From the NCBI GenBank assembly GCA_947471745.1, contig CANJKZ010000262.1, forward strand, positions 938,501 to 1,002,500: a stretch of 64,000 bases of DNA, given 5' to 3'. The position numbers were made by a program, and so were the translations under genes. Below, piece by piece: positions 10,501 through 27,370 of the stretch. The notes below the pieces were generated by a model. The model had not been told where the DNA came from. It worked only from the letters and a program-made list of their open reading frames with translations, and made no database searches. The number at the start of each line of letters is the position of its first letter. The first letter of the stretch is position 1. This DNA comes from Closterium sp. Naga37s-1 (taxonomy: Eukaryota > Streptophyta > Zygnematophyceae > Desmidiales > Closteriaceae).

Positions 10501-13500
10501 GTTAAAAAGGGAGATGGAGGGATTGAGGGAGAAATTGGCAGAGAGGGAGAGGGACTTGGAACGCGTGAAGGGGGAACTGGAGGCAGTGAGAGGGGAGAGG
10601 GAGCAGGGGAGGAAGAGAGAGGAGGAGCTGAGAGGACAGCTGGAAGCAGCAAAGGTGGAAGCTTCCAGGAAGGAGGCGGAGCTGCTGGTGCGATTGGAAG
10701 AAGCAGGGAAGGGGAGAGAGGCGGCAGAGAGGGCTGGGGAGGAGAGGGGGAGGGAGAGGGATGAGATGAAGGAGGCTCTGTGGGTGGAGAAGGGGAAGGT
10801 GGAGGTAGGGGAGGAGAGAGTGAGGGGGTTAGAGAGGGAGATGGAGGAGGTGAGGAAGGGGAGGGAAGAGATGGGTGAGAGGGTGGGGCAGCTGGAGAAA
10901 CGATTGGAGGAGGCTGGTGCTGAGCTGGCAGCGGTGCAGGCTGATGTGGCGAAGCATGTGGATGAGGTGGCAAGGCTGAAGGGTGAGGTGGACTCGAAGG
11001 GGGTTGAGCTAGATGGGGTGAGGAAAGAGCTGGAGAGGGAGAGAGAGCAGCACAGGGAGACACGAGAAAGCCTGGAGAGCGTAAGAGAAGAGCAGAGGGA
11101 GGCCAGGGAGGAAATGGCGAGGCTCAAAGAGCAGCTTGCAGGGATGGGGGGCGAGAAGGAGGCTCTAGGAAACGCACAGACGAAGTTAGAGGAGGAGGTG
11201 AAGGAACTGCGTGGAAGGTGGGAGGAGGTGGTGAGGGAGAGGGAAGAGGAGAGGGTCAAGCATGCCGATGTGGTGGTGCGGTTGGAAGGGGTGCAGAGGG
11301 ATGTGGAGGAGGCGAGAGAGAGAGAGGAGGAGAGGAAGAGAGAGGTGGAGGGGTTGCAAGAGAGAGTGAGTGAGGCAGAGAGGGAGGTTGTGGAATGGAA
11401 GGGGAAGTGTGCTGAGCTGGAAAAGGGGACGAGCCAGGTCAGTGCCAAGCTGGCAAAGGTAGAGGCTGAGCTGGCAGCATCGCTGGCGGCTTCTCAAGTG
11501 GCGGCTGCAGAGGTGGCAGGGGTGAGGGAAGAGGCCAGGGTGGCTCGGTCCGAGGCTGATCAGCTTCGGGAAGATGTGGCTCGGCAGGCAGCCGAGGCTG
11601 AGGCTCGGGAAGAGGCACGGAGGGTGTGGGAGGAGAAGCATAAGGAGGCGGTGGGAGAGGGAGAGGTGAGGAAGCAGGAAGCAGAGAAGGCGGCTGCTGA
11701 CGCAGACAAGATGCAAGCTGAGCTGGCGGTGATGATGGGTGAGGTGGCTGCTGTGTCAGCCGCGCTGACAGCTGCAAAGGCTGAGAGTGAGGCGGCAAGG
11801 AAGAAGCAGGAGGAGGCAGAGAGGGAGGTGCAACTGGTGCAGGTGCAACTGAGAGATGCACAGAGGGAAGTGGAGAAGGCGAAACGAGGGGTGGTGGAGG
11901 CTAGGAGCGTGGGGGACGGAGAGAAGGGAAGAGCAGAGGTAGCTATGAGGCAAGCTGCAGAGGCGTGGGAGGAGGTGGGGCGGTGGAAGGGAGAGGCAGA
12001 GCGGAGCAAAACTGATGTTGAGTTGCTAGAGAGGGAGGTGAAGGGGAGGGAGGGGCGGATTGAGGAGCTTAGAAAGGAGGTGAGAGAGAGGGAGAGTGAG
12101 GTGGTGGAGTTGCGGCAGGATATGGAGAGAGTGAGAAAGGAGATGGAGGAGGTTAGTGTGAGAGAGGAGGAATTGGCAGCGACGGTGAATAGGGTGATTG
12201 GGGAGGAGCAAGGGAAAGTGGCTGTGGTTGAGGAGAGAGTGAGGGAGGTGGAGGGGGAGAAAGAGAAGATGGAGGAGAGAGTGAAGGAGGCTGTTGGGGA
12301 GAAAGAGAAGCTTGAAGAGAGAGTGAGGGAGGTGGAGGGGGAAGTGGAGAAGGTGAGGGGGGAGAGGGCGAGGATGGAGGAGGAGGTGGTGAGTGTGAGG
12401 GAGAGGGCCGGGGAGGCGGAGAGGGAACTGGACGAGTTGAGAAAGGAGAGGGATGAGCGGAGCAAAGAGTTTGACGAGTTAAATGCCAGCCTGGCAGCTC
12501 TCCGTGCTGAGCTGGCATCCGTCCGATCCAAGCTGGAAAGCCGGCATGCTGAGGTGGAAAAGGTGCAGTCTGATCTGGCAGCAGCAACCGGAGACCTGGA
12601 AAAGGAAAGGGCAGCAAGGGCAGTGGTAGCAGCAGAGATGGAAGGACTCAAATCCCTGCATGCTCTGCTGCAGGAGGCGCATGGGCGAGTGGTATCAGAG
12701 CAGGATCGGCTGGTGGGGGCGTACGAGAGGGAGGTGCAGGAGAAGGGCGAGGTGAAGGCAGAAAAAGCAGCACTCGCTGCTAAGGTTGCCGAGGCGGAGG
12801 TCCGGGCCGAAGCTGAGAAGGAGGTACAGGCTCGGGCGGTTGCTGAGGTTCAGGAGATTCGGGATAAGTTCGAGGCCGAAGTAGAGCAGGCTCGGCAGGA
12901 GCTGGTTCGGAGGGAGGAGGAGGTGCGGGTGCTGAGAGAGCAAAAGAAAGAGGAGGTTGAATCGTTGAAGCAGCAGCAGCAGGAGCAGCAGCAAAAGCAG
13001 CAGCAGGAGCAGGAGAAAGAGATTCAAGCGTTGAAAATGGAGGTGGAGGAGTTGAAACAACAGCAGGCTGTGAGTGTGGAGGATGCAAACACGTGGAAGA
13101 CAGCTAATGAAGTGCAAGCTGCTGAGCTGGCAGCAGTCAAGGCTAAGCTGGAAACTTCTCAGGCTGAGCTGGCAGAAATGAAGATTGAGCACGAGAGTAA
13201 AAAGCGTGAGCTGGCAGCAGCTGCTGACGAAGCGAAGGCGAAAGAAGAAGCCGTGAACGAGAAAGAGGAAATATGCAGCAAGCTGACAAATGAGCTGGAA
13301 TCGCTGAAATCTGAGCTGGAAATTCGTAACGCTGAGCTGGCAGCGCTGACGGTGAAGGACGAGGGGATGGCAGCGGCAGTGAGGGAGCAGATGCAGGCTC
13401 GGAGCGAGGCAGAGGGGCAGGTGAAAGAAGCTCAAAAGGAGGTGCAGCTGGTGCAGGCTCAGCTGGGGGAGGTGCAATCTGAATGTGAGGGGCTGAGGGA

Positions 13501-15580
13501 TGATATGGAGCGGCTTGCGAAGGAGGTGGAGGAGGAGAGGAGGGTAATTGTTGAGAAGGAAAAGGAGGTGGAGAGGATGGTGGGGGAGGTGGAGAGAGGG
13601 AGGAATGAGGCTGCAAAGGCGGAGGGGAGAGCAGAGGTGCTGCAAGGGATGGTGGCTGCGCTGACAGTGGAGCTAGGCGCTCTAAGGAAGGAGCTTCAGG
13701 AGGAACGGGAAAAAGCATCTATTCGTGTTGCCGCTGCTGCTGCTGCTTCTTCTGCTGACGTGGCGGCCGCTGCTGCAGTGTCAGAGTCGCTGCGTGCCAG
13801 GCTGGCAGCGACGGAGGAGAGAGAGAAGGAGCTGGAGCGGAGGGTGGAGGAGAGGGAGCAGCAGCTGGTGCGGGGAGTGGGGGAGGGGGAGGCGAAGGCG
13901 GGAGCAGCAGTGAGAGCAGCAGAGGAGAGAGCAACGGAGCTGCAGAGGCAGTTGAGAGAGGAGGAGGCGAAGGTGGTGGCAGTGGTGGCAGGGGCGGAAA
14001 CAGCTACTGCTGAGGTGGGAAGCCTTAAAGCAGAGATGGCGGAAGTGAGAGCAGCGCTGGGAGCAGCAGCGGGCGAAGTTGAGAAATTGCGAGGCGAGGT
14101 GCAGAGAGCAGAGGGGGAAAGCGAGAGGCAGAGGAGCAAGGTGTTGGCAGCAGAGGGGGAAGCAGAGCAGCTGAGAGGTGAGGTGCAGGCAGCACAGGGC
14201 GAAGCAGCGGGTGCGAGAGCACAGGCAATGGCAGCGCAGAATGAGGCAGAGACAGTAAGGGCTACACTGCGAAGCACGGAGCAGGAACTCGTCGCAGCGA
14301 ATACTGATTCAGAGCAGCTGAGGGAGGCCCTGGGGGAGGTGCAGAGGCAGCTGCGCGTGGTGACACGCGTGAAGGAGGCACTGGATGGCGAGGTGCGCAA
14401 GTGGAGAGAGGAGGCGGTGTTAAGGCAGAAGGTGGAGAGTACAGAGGAGGGTGGGCAGGCTGAGAGGCGCGTGATTGGGCTGTGGAGGGGCACTGTTGAG
14501 GGCGCTCAGCTGCTGCAGCAGCGGCCGGGACAGCAGCTTGGGGGGCAGCAGCAGGGTGGGCAGCAGCAGCAGGGGAGGCTGGCATCGAGTATGTCAGTTG
14601 ACAGCGGCCAGCTTCTGGGGCACCTCTCAGATACCACCCTTGCACCCCCTCTCCTTCCTGCTCCTCCTGCTCATGCACCTGCTGAAGCTGCTGCTGCTGC
14701 TGCTGTTTCTGGCGCCACCACTGCCAGCAGTGCTGTCCCTGCCACCGCACCTGCAGCAGCAGCAGGTTCCCCAGCAACAACTCTCCCTCCGCGCCCCCCC
14801 ACTCCAGCCTCCGCCCCTCCCAAGGTCTCCCATGCCTCCCAGCCCGTGCCCCTGCTCGCCCTGCCAGTTGGCGCCTCCTCCAGTAGCACCGCTCCTGGAG
14901 TGTCCCTCCCAGCTCCACCTGCTGCTGATGGCACTGCAGCAGAAGTGGGCTTAAATGCAGACTGTGTTGCTCCTGAAGGGCTCTCTACACCAGCACCTGC
15001 TCAGGACCAGAGTGTCGTGGTGCGTGAGGGTGACGTGATTGGTGGAGGCACTTTGACAGCTGCTGCTTCGTCCGGTTCACCCGCTGCTGCTGATGCCGTG
15101 CCTGCCTTGCCAGTCACCCCTGCCACTGCACCAGGCCCTCACACCATCCCTCACTCTGCCACATCCTCTCGCACAGGCACCCCCACTCCCACCCTCGGCT
15201 TCTCCCATTTCATCCATCGCTCCAAGACCGAGTCTGCACGGGCACGCCCCTCGTCCGCTGATTTCACCTCTGCAGTCAAAGCTGTGCGCCTCGTTTCCGC
15301 GTTTCGCAGCCCTGGTACAGGCAACGCCAGCCCTGCAGCCCAGGGAAGCCCGAGCCGAAGCCGTAGGCCCGGGAGCCCTGGTTCGGCAAGTACAGTGTCG
15401 AAGGCGATTGGTAGTGGGGGAGGGACGCTGAGAAGGATTGGCACAGGGATGGTGGGGCGGTGGAGGGGTGGAAGTCAGAGTGCAGGTGGTACCACTGGTG
15501 GCAGTGGTGGGGAATCTCAGGCTGAACTGGGGGAGGTTCAGCCTGCACCTACGCCTCGCACTCAGAGTGATGCGCACTAG
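7530..15580 (+). CDS. Very long coiled-coil protein, 3 exons, 2,437 residues
   Basis: Exons are 7530-8027, 8353-8517 and 8930-15580. All junctions are phase 0 with CAG|GT donors and CAG or CCAG acceptors, and the joined frame is open for 2,438 codons. The start is the ATG at 7530, after a run with in-frame stops. Residues 1-170 are Gly/Ser/Ala-rich. Residues from about 175 to 2,075 are almost unbroken charged heptads rich in Glu, Arg and Lys, with a Gln-rich patch near residue 1,565 and repeated A-E-L-A-A steps. A short Gln-rich run follows, and the last 330 residues are Pro/Ala/Ser-rich and basic at the end. This is the architecture of a scaffold, tether or golgin-like protein. I recognise no motor head, GRIP or other named domain and cannot assign a family. 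Low-complexity composition makes homology claims unsafe. The sense strand is nearly pure purine for about 5 kb. Confidence 0.8.
8212..8283 (+). repeat. Decayed copy of the 5' edge of coiled-coil exon 2
   Basis: The sequence copies the first 24 codons of the true exon at 8353, including a CCTCCAG acceptor, then diverges after codons for N-Y-E. It lacks a donor and the rest of the exon. Two related fragments lie nearby: 8559-8605 copies the 3' edge of exon 2 with its donor, and 8767-8865 copies the 5' edge of exon 3 with its acceptor and then meets a stop at 8863-8865. Confidence 0.8.
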
Positions 15581-21032
<5,452 letters not shown>

Positions 21033-22189
21033 CACTGGTGCTGCCTTTCCAGTCCCCTCAAGCGAGCAGGAGTACCATACCTGACTACAAAAAAAAAGAG
21101 ACCTTGAGCAGTGGTTGCCTCATGAGTCATGACACTCTTGCTCCCCCCCCTTCACTGATGGTGCCTGCAGTGAGATGCCGCAGTGTAGTAGCTGCGGCTG
21201 ATTACCTGTAGTGAAGTATCAGGTTTGTAGTGGTGTAGTGCAGTGCGAGCAGTCTTACCAGTGGTAGCAAGTAGTGCGGCTGCAGAGTCCAGACATGTGT
21301 TGGTATTGAAACTCAGTAATAATGTTGTCCTCATCATTAGAGCCCGGCAGCATGCCCCGCCAGCTGCCCACTTATTATCATATCTCTGCCGGCAGCCGGT
21401 GATTTAAGTGGCAAATGGCTACAGTGCTGACTGCTATGGAAAGGGACACTTGCGAATTACAGTTGCACTGAGAATAATGATCAATTGACTGTAAAAGCCA
21501 CTTGGTGAGGACTACTTCAGGTAACCTGCCAGCAGCTAGGGAGGTGTACAAGTTGGCAAGCAGCACTCACCACCACCCTCTGCTGATACCCTCCCAGGGA
21601 GGAAAGGCCTCCACCAGACAGTCTGGAGGAAAGGTCTCAAATCAGTCTGGGTTACGACAAAGCATTGTCCGACAACCTATGGTGGCTTTACAGAGCCCCC
21701 TAATGTCCCTCGAAACCCTCGCATGGCCGCAGAGAGAGACCCTCCAAGACTGGTGTGACGCGGATGTGGCGCCTAAAATGTCAGGCTGAGGGGACGATGA
21801 GGTATCTAGTAACTATAGCTTCTATGTTCAGGTAAGTCTGTCACAACACAAACCACATAAGAGATGTTAGCTAGTAACTCTCTCACGTGGTGCATTCAAT
21901 GCTTCTGCTAATGTTTCTCAGGTTGAGGCTGAAGGGCAGATACGTTAGCTAGTAGCCTTAGCCTGTCAGCAATGGTGGTGCCCTTCACAACACAAGCCAC
22001 ACATAAGGGTAGAGACTCTCTAGCATGCTGCAATGCACCTGCAGGGTGCTTATGCTCCTCAGGGTAGAGGCTGCAGAGCAGAGGCGTTAGCTAGTAGCCG
22101 TAGCTGGTCGGCAATGGTGGTGTCCCGCACAGTCACACGTGGACCTCCCTAGAGTGGTCCCTTTTACTCCTAATGGCCCTTATGGTTCA

Positions 22190-23445
22190 GGCTGAGGGGC
22201 AGAGGCGTTAGCTAGTAGCCGGAGCTGGTCAGCAATGGTGGTGTCCCGCACAAACCACACATCAGGGTAGAGACTATATAGAATGGTGAGATGCTCCTGA
22301 TGCTCCTGATGCTCCTCAGGGTAGAGGCTGCAGAGCAGAGGCGTTAGCTAGTAGCCGTAGCTGGTCAGCAATGGTGGTGTCCCGCACGAACCACACGTGG
22401 TCCTCCCCAGGCGGCACAAGGGTTTGGCAGTGCACGTTGACTGGGTTGACCACGCCAGGCAAATGGAAGTGCCGCAGCTCCGTGCCTGCGTTCAGCACCA
22501 CACCGCCCTTCTCGGGCTCCCGTGCCTTGTGGATAGACATCACCTCTGTCTGAAGGGTGGAACGGGGGGATAAGGGGATAAGGGGAGGTCGGGGAGCGTG
22601 CATTTAAGAATGAGATGAGGAAATGGCACGCTTGCACCACGCTGCCCTTCTCGGGCTCGCGTGCCTTGTGGATGGACATCACCTCCGTCTGGAAGGGTGG
22701 ATTGGGTGGATAAGGGGAGTGAACAAGGGGAGGTTGGGGAGCGTGCATTGAAGAATGAGATGAGGAAATGGCACGCTTGCACCACGCTGCACTTCTCGGG
22801 CTCCCATGCCTTATGGATGGACATCACCTCCGTTTGGAAGGGGGGGATTGGAGTGACAATCAAGGGGATGAGAAGCAAGGGGATGGGTTAGCAAGGAAGA
22901 AGAGTGTTGGTGGTTATGCGTTCAGCACCACCGCTGCCCTTCTCGGGCTCCCGTGCCTTGTGGATGGACATCACCTCGGTCTGAGAGGGGGAATGGGGGT
23001 GAGAAGCAAGGGGATGACTGATTGGTGAGGATGTGTTTGGCACAACACCGCCCTTCTGCGGCTCCTAGGCCACGTGGATGGACACCACCTCGGTGTGGAG
23101 GGTGGGAGATGGGATGACAAGTGCGGGGATGAGTTCACAAGAACGGGGAGTGATTGGTTGGGTGGGGAGTTTTTCCGCACCGCGCCGGCCTCCTTTGGTT
23201 CCCCTGCTACGTGGATAGACAAGACCGAGATTTGGAGGGGGAAATGGGTGGATAAGGAGAGTGAATAAGGGGAGGATGCAGAGCGTGCACTGAAGATGAC
23301 ATGACAAGAGAGGGGAACGAGAGCTAGAAGGGTAGATCTTGTAAGGATTTTATAACGAGAATGACATGACAAGAGAGAATCAGCTTCCGGTGGCCTTGCC
23401 AGTCGTCACACCGGTCCCCATCCATCTGCTGTTCTGCTCCACTGA
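22190..23445 (-). repeat. Cluster of decayed edge copies around the last GT92-A exon
   Basis: Upstream of exon 7 on the coding strand (higher coordinates), five copies of its 5' edge, with M-S-I-H-K-A-R-E-P-E-K-like codons, occur near 22640-22700, 22785-22850, 22925-22985, 23045-23105 and 23170-23235, progressively more altered. A copy of the 3' edge of exon 6 lies at about 23375-23445. Downstream of the stop codon, three copies of the 3' end of exon 7 lie near 22190-22280, 22080-22145 and 21930-21985. Confidence 0.8.
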
Positions 23446-26400
23446 GGGGAAAATGTGAACCATAAAGATGCATCTGGGAGCGAGAAAATGAGTCTCCTAG
23501 GAGGGAGCAGGAATCCTGAGAGGGCAGGGCGTGTCACCTTGCGGGGGTTGAGAATCAGTTTCCGATGGCCCCGCCAGTCATCACAGAGGTTCGAGTCAAT
23601 CTGCTGCCCCTCCGCTCTGTCCCGCACGCACCACACCTCCGGCCGGCGGAACACCAGTCTGGACAGCACCTCAATGGCGCGCCTCTTCGCCTCCGCCACT
23701 GCAGCTTCGTCCCACTGCGCCTCACCACCCTGCATGCCGTTTCCTGCTGTCCCTGGTGCTGTCTCTTCGTGGCTGTTGCTGGCGTTCACTGCTGCTCCAG
23801 CCTCCCTGGTACCACCACCAGCCGCCACAGCAGCAGCGTCAGCAGGCGCCACCGCAGCAGCCCCAGCAGGCGCCAGTGCCCCCTCCCTTTCCTCTTGGCA
23901 CATGGAGGGTTCGACAACGAGGGCGCCGTGGGAGAGCCAGGGGGCGTGGGCGTGGGTGGCTAGCAGCGAGTGCAGGGAGTGGGGAGGCACGGGGGAGAGG
24001 AACTCGTCGGTGTCGTGTAGAGTGACCCAGCGAGAGGTGAGGAGCGACCGGAATATGCAGTCGTTGCCTGCAAGGGTCTGGTGGTGGGAGAGGGTATGGG
24101 AGGGAAGAAGAGGTGTGTGCGGAATCAGGAACTAGAATGGGAGTGCACCCTGTGGCGGCACAGGGGAGAGGAGCTCGTCGGTGTCGTGTAGAGTGACCCA
24201 GCGAGAGGTGAGGAGCAACCGGAATATGCAGTCGTTGCCTGCGAGCGTCTGGTGGGAGGTGTAAGGTTTGTATATAAATAAGTATATGTACACATATATG
24301 TATATATGGATACGTGTACGTGTATGTATGCATATACAAAAGAGTTTTTATGCTTGAAAACAAGCTCAAAACTGTCTCCCACCGACCTGGTGTTTCGTGA
24401 TAAAGCTCCCACCTCCCGACATGTCCTCAAAACAGTCTCCCACCTCCCACCGACCTGGTGCTTGGTGATGAAGCTCAGCGCCCCCTCCCCCGCATGAAAC
24501 CCGAACCGCTGCCCTCCCGACATGTCTGTAACGGCCGCTATGCCGGCAGCAAAGTAGGGCGCGAAGAGTGCCGAGAGGGCGGGCGACCAGGCAGCCATGT
24601 CGTAGAAGAGGAAGCGGGAGACGTTGGCGTGCACGCGGTGGTACTCCGGCCATGCCCACACGGGCCCGGCGTCCAACGTGCCGTAGAGCGGCTGGGAGCA
24701 CCACGTGAGGTGCACGGGGAGAGAGGCGTCTGGTGGGGGTTCCAAAGGCTGCGGTTGGGGGGGACAGACGGGAGAACACGAGAAATTGGGAGTGGGGGAG
24801 ATGGGGGTGGGGGGCGGAAAAGCGAGGGGAAGGGGAGGGGAGTAGAAGAGTGGCTGAGGGAGGCGTGCACGCGGTGGTACTCCGCCCATGCCCACACGGG
24901 CCCGGCGTCCAACGTGCCGTAAAGAGGTTGTGAGCACCACGTGAGATGGACAGGGAGAGAGGCGTCCGGAGGGGGCTCAAGGCTGCAGTTGTGGGGGGCG
25001 GAGGGTGGTGGCAAGGGCGATTGGGGAATGGGGAGGGGAAGGGGAGGGGGGGGAAAGGGGAGGGGAAGGGGAAGGGGAAGGGGAGGGTAAGGGGAAGGGG
25101 AGGGGAGTCAAAAAGTGTGGTGCTGGATGCGTGATTTTTTAAAATAATAAAGGAGTGAATCCAATCCTCTATTGGATTAGTTTGCCCCATACCCGCTGTC
25201 CTCCACAACATTTCACCTTCCCCCGCATCTCACCTACCCCGCATCTCACCTGCCTCAAATCTCGTCTCCCCCGGCCCCTCATTGAAGACGGCAGCCTCCA
25301 CACCGTCCATGGTCATCAACAGATAGTTGGTGAGCCTTAGAGTCAACTCAACACGCATCCAACCTCCCCCAGTTTCCACCTCCCTCGAATCTCACCTGCC
25401 CCGGCTGCTCGTTGAAAACAGCAGCCTCCACACCGTCCATGGTCATCACCAGATAGCCGCCCGCCCGGGACGTGTTGCCCCACAGCTGGCAGAACGCTGC
25501 TAGCGAGTCAGTCTGTAAGGGGGATGAGCGGAAGCGGGTGTAGAGGAAAGGGGAGGGAACCCGAGGATGAATATTTTCGTTATTGAGTCCGTCTGCAGGG
25601 GGGACGAGGGTGAGGACATGGAGAGGGAAAGGGGAAAGGGTTGGATAGAAAATTCGTGACCAGGCGAGTCAGTTTGAAACGAGGATAAGGGGAAGTGTGA
25701 GTAAGTGGTGTGACTTGAAGCACCTTAGTTTTGGGGCGCATGAAGTCTCTGTACCACACTGAACCGTTCAATCTGCTGCCGTCTCGCCCCACCCATCGGC
25801 AGCCCTCCCCTTCCGTCACCCACAAGAAATTGAGGCTGCTTATACCGAGTACGACGAAGCGAGAGGGGCTGATGCGGTAGGCGCTGGGGGGATGGAGAAA
25901 TGGGAGAGTAGTGGTTGATGGGGATGGAGAAGAGGAACGGGCCGGATAGAGGATGGGGAATGAGTGAGTGAGTGTGTGAGTGAGGGACGAGGGTACGAGG
26001 GAGATAAGGCAGGAGAGAGCTTGGCCGTGTACATACATACGACATTGACTATGGCAGCACCTGAACTCGTAGAGGAATCGCAGCTGCACCTGAACTCGTA
26101 GAGGAATGGCAGCAGCACCTGAACTCGTAGAGGAATGGCAGCAGCACCTGAACTCGTAGAGGAATGGCAGCAGCACCTGAACTCGTAGAGGAATCCTCTC
26201 TGCTGGTAGGTTCGTTGCCTCCACTGCCGCGCTTCCGCCTCAAGCACCCTCGTCACAGTCACGTCCGACCGGTTTCGCCGGCGCCGCGCTTCCATGGCCT
26301 CCGTGTAGCGCTGCCGGCCGCAAGGGCACACACACACACGGGCACGGACGGACGCACGCACAGGCAGGTTCAGAGGCACCCACACACACACGCACGCAGA

Positions 26401-27370
26401 GGGGGGAGGAGAGAGCATGGGAGTGGAGAACGTTTTTAGACTTCTCAAGAATTGCGCTCACAATGGAGGGGCGGGGTGGGCCACTCCACCGACCGTTCTC
26501 AACCACTGTCACCTCCGTCCAGTCACACCGCATACCGCACTATCCCCCACACTGCATACCGCACTATCCGCCACACTGCATACCGCACTATCCGCCACAC
26601 CGCATACCGCACTATCCGCCACACCGCATACCGCACTATCCGCCACACCGCATACCGCACTATCCGCCACACCGCATACCGCACTATCCGCCACACCGCA
26701 TACCGCACTATCCGCCACACCGCATACCGCACTATCCGCCACACCGCATACCGCACTATCCGCCACACCGCATACCGCACTATCCGCCACACCGCATACC
26801 GCACTATCCGCCACACCGCATACCGCACTATCCGCCACACCGCATACCGCACTATCCGCCACACCGCATACCGCACTATCCGCCACACCGCATACCGCAC
26901 TATCCGCCACACCCCATACTGCACTATCCGCCACACCGCATACCGCAATACCCGCCAACCGCATTATCTGCCACACCGCATTACCCCCCACACCTTACTA
27001 TCCGCCACACCGTATTATCCGACAGCGCTTCATCACTCACCGATAGCTGCGCCGGAGTCTGCACGTCATCCGGCGCTTCATTTTGCTGCTCCTCCTCGCC
27101 GCGCTTCTCTCCGCCAACTCCGTCATCTCTATCGCGCGCCTCTCCGCCATCTCCGCCGTTCCCGCTTCCTGCCTTATGCGCTACTGCCACGGCTTCAAGT
27201 GCGGGACATGGGGCATTGCCGACGCCGGCGGTGCTGTTTGGAGCGGCTTGGCGCGCAGCGACGGAGGAGGGCGAGGAGGAGGAGAGGACGGAGGAGCGGA
27301 ACCGGAGGAGAGGGGAGGAGCGGGAGAGGAGTAGTGGGGAGAGGAAAGGAGTCAATGCGTCTTGGACTAG
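22316..27370 (-). CDS. Family-92 (DUF23-type) glycosyltransferase GT92-A, copy 1; start codon missing
   Basis: Seven exons in order: 27370-27041, 26310-26177, 25883-25724, 25512-25396, 24748-24455, 24077-23538 and 22549-22316 (TGA stop). All phases join. Exon 5 carries C-S-Q-P-L-Y-G and E-Y-H-R-V-H then R-F-L-F-Y-D. Exon 6 carries N-D-C-I-F-R and the acidic H-D-T-D-E-F motif, expected to bind metal and sugar nucleotide. Exon 7 has R-H-F-H-L-P-G. This order matches plant DUF23 enzymes such as the pectin galactan synthases, but acceptor and product are unknown. An Ala/Gly-rich insert of about 70 residues interrupts exon 6. The ATG used by GT92-B is CTA here (27370-27368) and no other in-frame ATG is visible in exon 1, so the copy may be a pseudogene or start elsewhere. 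No clear membrane anchor is seen in exon 1. Confidence 0.6.
24150..25325 (-). repeat. Decayed edge copies in GT92-A introns 4-5
   Basis: A copy of the 5' edge of exon 6 (N-D-C-I-F-R through H-D-T-D-E-L) lies at about 24150-24250. A copy of the 3' edge of exon 5 lies at about 24360-24412. A copy of the 5' edge of exon 5, with acceptor, lies at about 24855-25000. A copy of the 3' edge of exon 4 lies at about 25255-25325. In each case 5'-edge copies are upstream and 3'-edge copies downstream of the parent exon. Confidence 0.8.
26047..26190 (-). repeat. 29-bp minisatellite at the GT92-A exon 2 donor
   Basis: Five units of about 29 bp, each reading CTCTACGAGTTCAG|GTGCTG on the coding strand, extend from the exon 2 donor into intron 2. 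Every unit restores a TTCAG|GT donor. Because 29 is not a multiple of three, donors one or two units on would shift the frame and the third would restore it. GT92-B has four units of a related repeat at 35530-35650. Confidence 0.85.
26523..26950. repeat. 24-bp satellite in GT92-A intron 1
   Basis: About 17 near-identical units of ACCGCATACCGCACTATCC followed by GCCAC. The same array in unit 2 (49709-49968) is 168 bp shorter, exactly seven units, so array length varies between copies. Open frames on both strands arise from the repeat and are not genes. Confidence 0.95.

Noticed and set aside
8875..14500. Long minus-strand open frames of 100-540 codons, rich in Ser, Leu and Pro, opposite the coiled-coil exon
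   Set aside because: They are the antisense of a purine-rich heptad-coding exon, where Glu/Lys/Arg codons read as Ser/Leu/Pro. They have no domains, and the sense strand has a single coherent frame.
27083..27334. Plus-strand frame with a hydrophobic leader resembling a secreted peptide
   Set aside because: It has no ATG (it opens at TTG), half B has a premature stop in the same frame, and the minus strand here carries GT92 exon 1 with a donor conserved in A and B.
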